The notes under the pieces were generated by a model that saw nothing but the letters and a program-made list of their open reading frames with translations, had not been told where the DNA came from and ran no database searches. From Burkholderiaceae bacterium (GTDB lineage Bacteria > Pseudomonadota > Gammaproteobacteria > Burkholderiales > Burkholderiaceae_C), in NCBI GenBank assembly GCA_016790515.1, contig JAEUOY010000170.1, forward strand, positions 1 through 44,271: a stretch of DNA of 44,271 nucleotides, written 5' to 3'. The translations under genes and the position numbers were made by a program. The first letter of the stretch is position 1, and each line of letters starts with the position of its first letter. This document shows, piece by piece, positions 1 through 11,730 of this stretch.

Positions 1-431
1 GTGGCGGGCGTCGGCGGCAACACGCTGGGCCGCGGCGCATCGGCTTCGGTCGCCGCGACCGACGGCTGCGGCTGCCAGACGCCCTCGCGGGCGGCGCCCG
101 GCGCGCGCGGCGCCGGTTCGCTCAGGTCGGGCGAGCGCACCGCGCCGCCCCAGCGCTGGCGGGTGGCCGTGCCGGCCGGGCCGCTGTGGGCCTCGGCGGC
201 GACTGTGGCTTCGTTGCGGCCGGTGGCGTCGCTGCCGGTCAGCCGGATGTTCAGGGTGCCCCAGACGCCCTCGCCGGGGCGGGCGCTGCCGCCCGCCGCG
301 CTGCCGAACACCAGCACCACCAGGACGTGGATCAGCAGCGCCAGGACCAGGCACTGCGTCAGCAGCTCCCGGCCGTCGGGCCGCGACGGCCCGGCCGGCG
401 CGGGCATCGGCTCGAGGCTGAGGGTCGTCAC
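1..431 (-). CDS. TonB-like/energy-transducer-type membrane protein, N-terminal part (partial)
   Basis: The reverse strand is open from a GTG at 431 to the window edge, about 143 codons without a stop. The product starts with a short Pro-rich cytoplasmic stretch. One hydrophobic segment follows (about residues 22-39, core LLTQCLVLALLIHVLVVLVF), then a Gly-rich and a long Pro/Ala-rich region. This is the layout of TonB-like proteins anchored in the inner membrane with a periplasmic spacer. The C-terminal domain that would decide the family lies outside the window, so the function is open. An in-frame ATG at 407 is an alternative start. No clear ribosome binding site is seen for either. The gene lies downstream of the short-chain dehydrogenase gene on the same strand, 117 bases away. 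Confidence 0.6.
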   Translation of the reverse strand, partial: MTTLSLEPMPAPAGPSRPDGRELLTQCLVLALLIHVLVVLVFGSAAGGSARPGEGVWGTLNIRLTGSDATGRNEATVAAEAHSGPAGTATRQRWGGAVRSPDLSEPAPRAPGAAREGVWQPQPSVAATEADAPRPSVLPPTPA

Positions 432-470
432 GGGGGCGCGGTCGCAGGCATCGCAGGCCCCGATGCTGCC

Positions 471-502
471 AGACGCCGACCCAGACGCCGACCCAGACGC
501 CG
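471..502. repeat. 12-bp tandem repeat, about 2.7 copies
   Basis: The unit AGACGCCGACCC occurs twice followed by a partial third copy. It sits in the gap between the SDR gene and the TonB-like gene, about 40 bases upstream of the latter's likely start. The period is a multiple of three, and read on the minus strand it would encode an Ala-Ser-Gly-Ser repeat in the frame of the TonB-like gene, but no usable start codon precedes it. Confidence 0.7.
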
Positions 503-548
503 CCGCAGGCGCCGCCCGCCGGGTGCAGCGCGTTGCGCGCCGGCCGGT

Positions 549-1340
549 TCAGCCGCGCCCGACGAAGGGCATCTTGGTGGCCATGATCGTCATGAACAGC
601 ACGTTGGCGCCTGGCGGCAGGCGGGCCATCGTCATGAAGCCGTCGACCACCGATTGCAGGTCCATGCGCGCCTCGGGCCGGATGCTGCCGTCGGCCTGCG
701 GCACGCCCTTGGCCATGCGCTCGGTCATGTCGCTGGCGACGTTGCCGATGTCGATCTGGCCCACCGCGATGTCGAAGGCCCGGCCGTCGAGCGAGGCCGC
801 GCGCGTCAGCCCGGTGATCGCATGCTTGGTCGCGGTGTAGGCGATCGAGCCCGGCCGCGGCGCATGGGCCGAGATCGAGCCGTTGTTGATGATGCGACCA
901 CCCTGCGGCGACTGCTCGCGCATCAGCTTGAAGGCCTGCGACAGGCAGAAGAAGGCGCCGTTCAGGTTGGTGTCGACCGCGCGGCGCCAGGTCGCGGCGT
1001 CGATCTGGTCGGGCGTCAGCACCGGCAACGAGACGCCGGCATTGTTGAACAGCAGGTCGAGCCGGCCGAAGCGCTGGCGCACGCTGTCGAACAGCGCGGC
1101 GACCGAGGCCTCGTCACCGACGTCGCAAGGCAGCGCCAGCGCACGCTCGGCGATGTCGCCGAACGGATCGCCGGCCCGGGCGATCGCCGCGGCCAGCGCG
1201 TCGGCGCGGCGGCCGGTGAAGACCACCCGCCAGCCGTCGGCCAGCAGCGCGGCAGCGCAGCCCTGTCCGATGCCGGAGCCTGCGCCGGTGACGACGGCGA
1301 CGCGGTTGTGGGGGGCAGGGCTGGCCATGGCAGGACTCAA
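549..1340 (-). CDS. SDR family NAD(P)-dependent oxidoreductase
   Basis: This is a classical short-chain dehydrogenase/reductase of 263 residues, the usual size of the family, and probably a cytoplasmic NAD(P)-linked alcohol/ketone oxidoreductase of unknown substrate. The Rossmann motif TGAGSGIG is at residues 18-25, the NNAG motif at 99-102, and the catalytic triad is Ser155, Tyr168 and Lys172 (YTATK). A basic pair after the second strand (TGRRAD, 42-47) suggests preference for NADP(H); this is inference. A second ATG at residue 5 could also be the start. It reads leftward after the nitronate monooxygenase gene, with a 344-base gap, so an operon is doubtful. Confidence 0.9.
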   Translation of the reverse strand: MSPAMASPAPHNRVAVVTGAGSGIGQGCAAALLADGWRVVFTGRRADALAAAIARAGDPFGDIAERALALPCDVGDEASVAALFDSVRQRFGRLDLLFNNAGVSLPVLTPDQIDAATWRRAVDTNLNGAFFCLSQAFKLMREQSPQGGRIINNGSISAHAPRPGSIAYTATKHAITGLTRAASLDGRAFDIAVGQIDIGNVASDMTERMAKGVPQADGSIRPEARMDLQSVVDGFMTMARLPPGANVLFMTIMATKMPFVGRG

Positions 1341-1684
1341 TCGTGTGATGATTGCGACAGTCTGCCACAGGCCCCGGCGGCGCCAGCGTCCGGCCCGGCG
1401 CTCGGCAGGAAGCCGCAGTCGAGCAGCGGCAGGACGCCGAAGCCCCTCAGCAATGAGGGGTCTCCGTCGGGCTCAAGGCCCAGGGCTGCGCCCGCCCGGC
1501 GTGGCGGGCGACCAGGGCTGCGCCCCACCACGGCGCGCTGGGTGCGAGCATCGGGCTGCCGCGCCAGAAGGCCAGCCGGTGGGGCGCGGCGGCCGCCGAA
1601 GCTGCCGGACAGGGCAGGCGCGCCGGCCGGCGCCGAACCGGCATCGTCCCAGCGCGCCGAAGGTCAGCAGGGGTACGCCGGATC
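1341..1684. other. 344-base gap without a convincing gene; two hairpins
   Basis: No frame here has gene-like composition. Two inverted repeats stand out. CCCCTCA and TGAGGGG (1443-1449 and 1454-1460) flank a GCAA loop. CGCCCGCC and GGCGGGCG (1489-1496 and 1503-1510) have a six-base loop. The segment around the second hairpin also carries a direct repeat, CCAGGGCTGCGCCC, starting near 1480 and 1513. Neither hairpin is followed by a T-run, so they may be Rho-type or weak terminators behind the nitronate monooxygenase gene, or simply GC-rich spacer. Confidence 0.5.
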
Positions 1685-2965
1685 TCAGGCCGGCACCGGC
1701 TCGGCGGCGGCGGGCGCGGGCAGCGCCTGCGACCAGGCCACGCCGCGGCTCAGCAGGCGCTCGATCAGCTCGCGCACGCTGCGGATCTGCGTGCCGAACG
1801 GCAGCGCGCCGGCACCGCGGAAGTACAGCCCCTTCTTCAGGTCGCCGCGCAGCGCGGCGGCGAGCTGGTTGTCGATGCAGAACTGGCCCCAGCCGGGGGT
1901 GCCGTCGCGCAGGCCGCATTGCGCCAGGCAGTCGAAGGCCTTGGTGCAGCGCTCCTTCTTGTGCGCCACAGCCTGCAGCCTGGGCTCGGCCTTCAGGTAG
2001 GCCTTCAGCCAGGGCGTGGCCACCGCGCGCGCCGGCAGGCCGGCGACGCTGGTGAACTCGACCAGCTCGTCGTCGCGGGCCTCGGCCAGCACGCGCTTGA
2101 AGCCGTCGCTGGCGTCGCATTCGGTGGTCACCGCGAACGGCGTGCCCAGCTGCACGCCGGCGCCGCCCAGCGCCTGGATGCGCGCGATGTCCTCGCAGCG
2201 GCGGATGCCGCCGGCGGCGATCAGCGGGATCCGGCCTTCCAGCCCGGCCTTGCGCAGGAAGTCCAGCGATTCGGGGATCACCCGCTCGAAGTCGAAGCGC
2301 GGGTCGTCGAGGTCGGCGATCTTCGCCGCGCCCAGGTGGCCGGCGGCCAGCCGCGGGTGCTCGATGACGATCGCGTCGGGCAGCCGCTTCTTGCGCTCCC
2401 ACTTCTTGACGATCAGCGCGACGCCGCGCGAATCGGACAGGATCGGCACCAGCAGCGCCTTCGGGAAATCGGCGGCCAGCTCGGGCAGGTCCAGCGGCAA
2501 GCCGGCGCCGACCACCACGATGTCGACGCCGGCTTCGAGCGAGCGCCTGACGTAGGCCGCGTAGTCGCTGACCGCGCGCATCACGTTCATCGCGACCAGG
2601 CCGCGGCCGTTGGCGATGCGGCGCGCGGCGGTGATCTCGCGCTCCACCGCCTCGAGGTTGGCGGCGTCGATCTGCGCCTTGGTGTCGGCGTCCATCCCGA
2701 CGCGCGCGGCCAGGCCGCTGGTGCGCGCCATCAGGTCGGGGTGGTGGCGGCGCAGGTCGACCGAGCTGAGCGTGCCGACGCCGCCCAGCGACGCGACGGT
2801 ACCGGCCAGCCGGTGCGCCGAGATGCCCACCCCCATGCCGCCCTGCACGATCGGCAGCAGCCGGCGGCCGCCCAGCGTCATCGCCTGCAGGCCGCTGGAC
2901 GCCAGCAGCGAGAGCATCTGGGCCGGGATCGCCGACGGGGCAGGGGAGAGGGCGGCAGTGGGCAT
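1685..2965 (-). CDS. Nitronate monooxygenase / 2-nitropropane dioxygenase family flavoprotein
   Basis: The 426-residue product is a TIM-barrel FMN enzyme of the nitronate monooxygenase (NPD) family. Family members oxidise alkyl nitronates, or act as enoyl reductases in related subgroups. Visible family marks are PIVQGGMGVGISAHRLAGTVASLGGVGTLS-type sequence near residues 38-67, IPLIAAGGIRR in the phosphate-binding part and GVQLGTPFAVTTEC soon after. An Ala/Pro-rich N-terminal extension precedes the barrel. The C-terminal third has a cysteine cluster (C-x5-C-x3-C, in CTKAFDCLAQCGLRD), found in the longer subgroup of the family, whose substrate is not settled. The start ATG at 2965 faces the LhgO-like gene across 217 bases, which hold an ATCAGGG-CCAA-CCCTGAT hairpin (3048-3065) followed by TTT. 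Confidence 0.85.
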   Translation of the reverse strand: MPTAALSPAPSAIPAQMLSLLASSGLQAMTLGGRRLLPIVQGGMGVGISAHRLAGTVASLGGVGTLSSVDLRRHHPDLMARTSGLAARVGMDADTKAQIDAANLEAVEREITAARRIANGRGLVAMNVMRAVSDYAAYVRRSLEAGVDIVVVGAGLPLDLPELAADFPKALLVPILSDSRGVALIVKKWERKKRLPDAIVIEHPRLAAGHLGAAKIADLDDPRFDFERVIPESLDFLRKAGLEGRIPLIAAGGIRRCEDIARIQALGGAGVQLGTPFAVTTECDASDGFKRVLAEARDDELVEFTSVAGLPARAVATPWLKAYLKAEPRLQAVAHKKERCTKAFDCLAQCGLRDGTPGWGQFCIDNQLAAALRGDLKKGLYFRGAGALPFGTQIRSVRELIERLLSRGVAWSQALPAPAAAEPVPA

Positions 2966-3182
2966 GGTGCGCCAGCCGCACAGCGGCCGAGAGTGGGCAA
3001 AACAGCCGGCAGCCTACAGGCCGGCAGTGTGGGCCGGGTTGATCAGGATCAGGGCCAACCCTGATTTTCCGTGCCAGGCGATGCGGCATCGACCCGGCCG
3101 GTGGATCGCATAGCATGTCCGACCCAGCGCCCGAGCACACCCGACATGAGTCCAGCCCAGCGTATCGCGCGGATCCCCGGCC

Positions 3183-4310
3183 ATGGCCTCTGACGGGCGG
3201 GCGGTCGACGAGGTCGACGCGGTCGTCATCGGTGCCGGCGTGGTCGGCCTGGCGGTGGCGCGCTCGCTGGCGCTGGCCGGCCGCGAGGTGATCGTGCTGG
3301 AGGCCGAGAACGCCTTCGGCACCGGCACCAGCGCGCGCAACAGCGAGGTCATCCACGCCGGCATCTACTACCCCACCGGGTCGCTGCGGGCGCAACTGTG
3401 CGTCCGGGGCAAGGCGCTGCTGTACGACTTCTGCGCCAGCCGCGGCGTCGACCACCAGCGCTGCGGCAAGCTGATCGTCGCGACCGAGCCCGGCGAACTG
3501 GCGGCGCTCGACCGCCTGCTGGCGACCGCGATCGCCAACGGCGTGACCGACCTGCAGCGGCTGAGCGCTGCCGAGGCCCGGGCGCTGGAGCCGGCGCTGC
3601 ACTGCGTCGGCGCGCTGCTGTCGCCGTCGACCGGCATCGTCGACAGTCACGGCCTGATGCTGGCGCTGCTGGGCGACGCGCAGGCCGCCGGCGCGATGCT
3701 GGCGCTGTGCTCTCCGCTGCTGGGCGGCCGCGTCGGGCCTCGGGGCATCGAGCTGGACGTCGGCGGCGACGCCCCGATGACCTTGCGCGCGCGCAGCGTC
3801 GTCAACAGCGCCGGGCTGCACGCGCCGGCGCTGGCCCGCCGCTTCGCCGGCCTGGCGGGCGAGGACGTGCCGCGCGACCACCTGGCCAAGGGCTGCTATT
3901 TCACGCTGCCGGGGCGCGCGCCGTTCTCGCGCCTGGTCTATCCGGCGCCGGGCCAGAGCAGCCACCTGGGCGTGCACCTGACGCTGGACCTGGGCGGCCA
4001 GGCCCGTTTCGGCCCCAGCTTCGAATGGGTGGACCGCATCGACTACCAGGTCGACCCGGCCGGCGCCGACGCGTTCTACGCCGAAGTACGGCGCTACTGG
4101 CCGGGCCTGCCCGACGGTGCACTGCAGCCGGGCTACGCCGGCCTGCGGCCCAAGATCAGCGGCCCCGGCGAGCCGGCCGCCGACTTCCGCATCGACGGCC
4201 CGTCGCGCCACGGCGTGCCCGGACTGGTCAACCTGTTCGGCATCGAATCGCCCGGGCTGACCTCGAGCCTGGCGATCGCCGAGCGGGTGGCCGAGGCCCT
4301 GGCGGGCTGA
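3183..4310 (+). CDS. NAD(P)/FAD-dependent oxidoreductase, LhgO/DAO-like
   Basis: This 375-residue FAD enzyme of the DAO superfamily resembles L-2-hydroxyglutarate dehydrogenase (LhgO) and related 2-hydroxyacid or amine oxidases. The dinucleotide-binding motif GAGVVG is at residues 17-22, followed by a typical acidic end of the second strand ([25 protein letters not shown]). The stretch [12 protein letters not shown] is characteristic of the LhgO-type group. The C-terminus has [10 protein letters not shown] and [21 protein letters not shown], the usual FAD-contacting tail. It is likely cytoplasmic or peripheral, passing electrons to quinone as LhgO does; the substrate is not proven. The gene stands alone, divergent from the nitronate monooxygenase gene and convergent with glk-hexR. 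Confidence 0.8.
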   Translation: MASDGRAVDEVDAVVIGAGVVGLAVARSLALAGREVIVLEAENAFGTGTSARNSEVIHAGIYYPTGSLRAQLCVRGKALLYDFCASRGVDHQRCGKLIVATEPGELAALDRLLATAIANGVTDLQRLSAAEARALEPALHCVGALLSPSTGIVDSHGLMLALLGDAQAAGAMLALCSPLLGGRVGPRGIELDVGGDAPMTLRARSVVNSAGLHAPALARRFAGLAGEDVPRDHLAKGCYFTLPGRAPFSRLVYPAPGQSSHLGVHLTLDLGGQARFGPSFEWVDRIDYQVDPAGADAFYAEVRRYWPGLPDGALQPGYAGLRPKISGPGEPAADFRIDGPSRHGVPGLVNLFGIESPGLTSSLAIAERVAEALAG

Positions 4311-4461
4311 AGCCTGGATTCGCTGGTCGGCTGCGTCGGCAGGTTCCAGGACCCGCCTGGCCGCACCGGACGTCGACGACTGCATCGCCGCAGCGCCGGT
4401 CTCGCCTGCGCCGGGGACGAAGAGAGGCCATCTCCCGCGCGGCGCGACCCGGCCGGCAGTC

Positions 4462-6471
4462 TCAGCGCCGCGCCAGCGACCGGGCGCGGCCGCGGGGGCC
4501 GCGCGGGCTCGCGGTCGAGGCCTCGCTGGCGGGCACGATGCCGGGATCCTGCCGGCTGTGCGAGATCAGGCCCGCCAGCGGTCCGGAGGCGCTGACGCGG
4601 CCTCCGGCGGTCCGCGCGCCGGGCATCGTGGTCGGCGGCTGGGTCTCGTCCAGTTCGGCCGCCGCGTCGTCGGGCAGTGGCGGGACGATCACGGCGCCGC
4701 GCCGCATCGCCACGCCGACGGCCAGCACGTCGATCACCAGCAGGTGCAGGATGCGGCTGACCATCGGCACATGGGTGGCGATGTCCTCGACATTGTCGAC
4801 GATCAGCGCCAGGTCGGCCTTCTTCGCCAGCGGCGACTGGCTGGCGGTGATCGCGACCACCGCGGCACCACGCGCATGGGCGCGGTCGGCCACTGCGAGC
4901 AGGTCGTCGACGCGCCCGCTGCTGCTGACGATCACCGCCACGTCGCACGGACGCAGCAGGTCGGCCGTGAGCAGCTGCCGGCGCGGGTCGGTGACCGAGC
5001 TCGCGGGCACGCCGAAGCGCAGGAACTTGAACTGCGCGTCGTCGGCGACCATGCCGTAGTGGCCGACGGCGTGGAACTCCACGCGGTCGGCCGCGATGAG
5101 CAGGTCGATGGCGCGGTCCAGCAGGTCGCGCTGGAGGTGGTCGCGCAGCTGCAGGATCGCGCTGGCCGTGTTGCCCAGCACCTTGGCCCCCAGCTCGAGC
5201 ACCGAATCGCCCACCGTCACCTGGGTGTGCGTGATCGGCACCGTGCCGGTCAGCCCCGAGGCCAGGCGCAGCTTGAAGTCCGACAGGCCCTCGTAGCCGA
5301 GCGAGCGGCAGAAGCGGATCACCGTCGGCTGGCTGACGCCGGCAGCGCGTGCGATCTCGGCGATCGGGTCGTTGAGCACGGTGCGCGGGTGCGCCAGCAC
5401 ATGGTCGGCCACCTGGGCCTCGGCGCGCGAGAGGGCTTCGCGCGCACGCTGGATCTGCGCCAGGATGAAGGACGCCTCGCCGGCCCCGCTGCGCAGCTGC
5501 TGTGCCAGGATCGCCGAGGCGCCGACGAAGGTGGCGTGTTCGGCAGTGACGACGAAGGTCGGGATCTCCTGCAGGTAGCCGCTGAAGCGGCCCTTGTCCT
5601 CGAAGCGGGCCCGGAACGGCGAGCGGTCGAAGTACTCGCCCAGCCGCGGCACGATGCTGCCGCCGATGTAGATGCCGCCGAAGGCGCCCAGCGTCACCGC
5701 GAGGTTGGACGCTGCCGTGCCGAGGATGCCGCAGAACGCGTCCAGCGCCTCCCGGCAGAGCGCGTCGCTGCCGTCCAGCGCACGGCGCGTGATCTCCGGC
5801 GCGCCCGGCGCCTTGTCGGCGTTCGCGGGCGGCCGCCGGTCGGCGGCGAGCGCGGCGTGGATCAGCTCCAGCCCGGGGCCCGAGAGCAGGCGCTCGAACG
5901 AGACATGCGGATGCTGCGCCATGGCGTGGCGCAGGATCAGGATCTCGCGCTCGTCGCGCGGCGCGAAGCTGCTGTGGCCGCCTTCGGTGCCCAGTGCGAT
6001 CCAGCCCTCGCCCGCCGGGATCAGCCCGGACACCCCGAGCCCCGAGCCCGACCCGATGAGCCCGATCACGCTGGCCTCGCGGGCCGTGCCGCCGCCCACC
6101 TGCCGGCGCTGCGAGGCCTCCAGCCATGGCAGGGCCATCGCCAGCGCGGTGAAGTCGTTGACGACGACCAGGGTGTCCAGGCGCAGCCGCTGCCGCAGCC
6201 GCTCGATGGAGAACTCCCAGTGGTAGTTCGTCATGCGAACCCGGTCGCCCTCCACCGGGTTGGCGATGGCGATGACCGCGTGCGTGACGCCGCGTGTCAG
6301 CTCGGCCGGCAGCCCGCTCAGGTAGGCGGTGATCGCCGCGTGCAGGTCGGCGTGGTCGGCGCAGCGCAGTGACGCGGTGTGCGTGAACAGGCCGGCGCCG
6401 GCTTCGAGCGTGAAGCGGGCGAAGGTGGCTCCGATGTCGGCGAGCAGCCGGGGCCGGTCGAACAGGTTCAT
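4462..6471 (-). CDS. glk: Fusion of glucokinase domain and HexR-type RpiR regulator
   Basis: The 669-residue protein joins a glucokinase domain (about 8-325) to an RpiR/HexR transcription regulator: helix-turn-helix at about 335-410 (VSQPTVIRFCRSLG at 379-392) and a SIS sugar-phosphate domain at about 455-590 (SSSGR at 516-520). Such fusions are known in Burkholderia, where the gene is glk. Here the kinase half departs from the usual motifs: DIGATFAR (12-19) instead of DIGGTNxR, and GSGSGLG (140-146) instead of GPGTGLG. The catalytic-base motif NDF (105-107) and EGGH (163-166) remain. I chose the ATG at 6471 because residues added by the ATG at 6540 are non-conserved Pro/Arg-rich sequence. 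No strong ribosome binding site is seen. The basic, disordered C-terminal tail is extra. Likely role: glucose or sugar-phosphate-responsive control of this locus; kinase activity is uncertain. Confidence 0.9.
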   Translation of the reverse strand: MNLFDRPRLLADIGATFARFTLEAGAGLFTHTASLRCADHADLHAAITAYLSGLPAELTRGVTHAVIAIANPVEGDRVRMTNYHWEFSIERLRQRLRLDTLVVVNDFTALAMALPWLEASQRRQVGGGTAREASVIGLIGSGSGLGVSGLIPAGEGWIALGTEGGHSSFAPRDEREILILRHAMAQHPHVSFERLLSGPGLELIHAALAADRRPPANADKAPGAPEITRRALDGSDALCREALDAFCGILGTAASNLAVTLGAFGGIYIGGSIVPRLGEYFDRSPFRARFEDKGRFSGYLQEIPTFVVTAEHATFVGASAILAQQLRSGAGEASFILAQIQRAREALSRAEAQVADHVLAHPRTVLNDPIAEIARAAGVSQPTVIRFCRSLGYEGLSDFKLRLASGLTGTVPITHTQVTVGDSVLELGAKVLGNTASAILQLRDHLQRDLLDRAIDLLIAADRVEFHAVGHYGMVADDAQFKFLRFGVPASSVTDPRRQLLTADLLRPCDVAVIVSSSGRVDDLLAVADRAHARGAAVVAITASQSPLAKKADLALIVDNVEDIATHVPMVSRILHLLVIDVLAVGVAMRRGAVIVPPLPDDAAAELDETQPPTTMPGARTAGGRVSASGPLAGLISHSRQDPGIVPASEASTASPRGPRGRARSLARR

Positions 6472-6611
6472 GGCGTGGGCGTGCAGCGTTCGTGCGCGGG
6501 AAGGCGTGCGCGGTCCAGGCGGACGCAGGCCGGCCGGCAACGGGTCGGGTGGTCGGGCAAGGCCGGGGTCGCCGCAGCGGCCCCGTGGGTGCAGCGCGGG
6601 ACAACCGGCGA

Positions 6612-6626
6612 TGTAGCGTGACTACC
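6612..6626. promoter_or_regulatory. HexR-like operator 1 (TGTAGCGTGACTACC)
   Basis: This is an inverted repeat GTAG-N5-CTAC within the 15-mer TGTAGCGTGACTACC. It lies 141 bases upstream of the glk-hexR start. Published gammaproteobacterial HexR sites have the form TGTAAT-N3-ATTACA; this site has the same half-site spacing with G/C in place of the inner A/T. Assignment to the fused regulator is inference. Confidence 0.6.
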
Positions 6627-6772
6627 TAGCGATCCACAGAGCATGGCCTTCCCCGCGCCGCAGAAACCCCCGCCGCGCGCCGCCTGTACAAGAGAAGCGA
6701 CAGAGTCGCCGTGCCGAAGTCGATTGGGGCTTATCCTGAGTTGCGTGAATGCCAATGCTTCTTGTCTGAGTC

Positions 6773-6787
6773 TGTAGTTTTGCTACC
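6773..6787. promoter_or_regulatory. HexR-like operator 2 (TGTAGTTTTGCTACC)
   Basis: The same GTAG-N5-CTAC inverted repeat occurs here, directly before the TTGACA box that faces the stand-alone glucokinase gene and about 160 bases from operator 1. The two sites could serve the two divergent genes or be bridged by one regulator tetramer. Confidence 0.6.
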
Positions 6788-6948
6788 TTTTGACATGTTG
6801 GCAATAGGCGTGTTCACGGACCGCGGCGCTCGCCGCGGCTTCCGGTCCTGGGCCATTTCGTGCACTGGAGACTGGATCTTGCGTCACCGTTTCGAACCAT
6901 CGGGCCTGACCGGCCCACCGCGCCGTGCGGCGCCACGGGAGACGTCGC

Positions 6949-9358
<2,410 letters not shown>

Positions 9359-9404
9359 CCGGCAGGCGTCGCGCGAGCGGCGCCTCGTTCGCTGCCGCAT
9401 CATC

Positions 9405-9434
9405 GAAATGGGCACTCCGCAGAGTGCCCATTTC
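9405..9434. terminator. Perfect 13-bp stem-loop, bidirectional terminator
   Basis: GAAATGGGCACTC and its exact complement GAGTGCCCATTTC flank the loop CGCA. The flanks are A-rich on the left arm and T-rich on the right, so it can end transcripts of both lamB and the convergent mal operon, whose last gene stops at 9463. Confidence 0.85.
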
Positions 9435-9462
9435 TTCGATCAGCGCCGCGCCAACGCGGCTG

Positions 9463-9942
9463 TCACTTGCGCGCCTTCAGCGCGTCCTCGAGGGTGAAGT
9501 AGGTCGTGCAGTCGCCCTGGTTGATGAAGACCTGGCGGCCCTGGTTCGAGAACCAGACCGAGTCCTTCACGCAGTCCTTGCTGTCGCCCTTGTGGATGAT
9601 GTAGTTGTACTTGCCGTTGCGGAACTCGTTGGCCTTGACCTGCCAGTAGACGCCGAAGCCGTCCTTGCCGGTGGGCTTCATCGGCGCGCCCCAGCTGATG
9701 TTCAGGATCGGCATGTCGGACTTCTCCTTGCTGCCGACGATCTTGCCGTCCTGCACCTTCTCGAAGCTCTCCCAGAAATGCACCCCCCAGCCGTCGTAGT
9801 TGCCGTCGGGACGGTAGTAGTGCAGCGAGATCGAATCGGCCGGCACCTCGGCGACCTTCACGTCCTGCGCCTGCGCCGTCGGCGCCTGCAGCGGCAGCGC
9901 GGCAGCCAGCGCCAGCGAGGCCAGCCAAACACGTCGGTTCAT
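9463..9942 (-). CDS. Small exported CBM41-like (pullulanase-type) starch-binding protein
   Basis: The 159-residue product has a signal peptide (cleavage near residue 26, AQA/QD). One domain follows that resembles the CBM41/PUD modules at the N-terminus of the pullulanase in this window. Shared features include SISLHYYRPDGNYDGWGVHFW against VRIHYNRPDASYGGWTVYVY, and FGVYWQVKANEFRNGKYNYIIHKGD against YGVYWDIPVSAPEFNFIIVKN. There is no catalytic domain, so it should be a free-standing periplasmic or secreted alpha-glucan-binding protein. Two cysteines (in KDCVKDS and GDCTTYF) may form a disulfide. GGAG lies at a good distance before the ATG. It is the last gene of the mal operon, 59 bases after the MalS-like amylase. 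Its exact role, such as presenting glucan to the amylase or to MalE, is inference. Confidence 0.8.
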   Translation of the reverse strand: MNRRVWLASLALAAALPLQAPTAQAQDVKVAEVPADSISLHYYRPDGNYDGWGVHFWESFEKVQDGKIVGSKEKSDMPILNISWGAPMKPTGKDGFGVYWQVKANEFRNGKYNYIIHKGDSKDCVKDSVWFSNQGRQVFINQGDCTTYFTLEDALKARK

Positions 9943-10001
9943 CGTCTTCTCCTTCGGTGGGTCGTTGGATGCCGCGGCAGCGGCCGCGGCCGGTGGGGGT
10001 G

Positions 10002-11702
<1,701 letters not shown>

Positions 11703-11730
11703 GTCTGCGACGCGGGCGAAGGGCGGCGCA

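Larger units (their letters stand above)
6472..6948. promoter_or_regulatory. Divergent control region between glk-hexR and glk
   Basis: This 477-base region separates the leftward glk-hexR fusion from the rightward glucokinase gene and is AT-richer than its surroundings near 6700-6830. It contains two HexR-like palindromes (6612-6626 and 6773-6787). A consensus -35 box TTGACA at 6790-6795 points right, three bases after the second palindrome; the matching -10 region is poor. That position would suit activation or steric control of the glk promoter. No open frame here looks like a gene. Confidence 0.55.

Noticed and set aside
471-502. 12-bp tandem repeat as the start of a longer TonB-like protein or as a CRISPR remnant
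   Set aside because: Too few and too short units without spacers for CRISPR, and no start codon before it in the frame of the downstream gene.
1-840. Rightward open frame covering the left edge
   Set aside because: It is antisense to the SDR gene and to a better-looking membrane protein frame with a clear transmembrane helix.
1473-4385. A 970-codon open frame on the minus strand
   Set aside because: It crosses the well-supported nitronate monooxygenase and LhgO-like genes in another frame or antisense and is Arg/Ala/Gly-rich; a by-product of high GC.
6612-6626. GTAG-N5-CTAC palindromes as LacI-family (MalI/MalR) operators
   Set aside because: LacI-type sites are usually even-length with a central CG, these have an odd centre, and no LacI-family gene is in the window.
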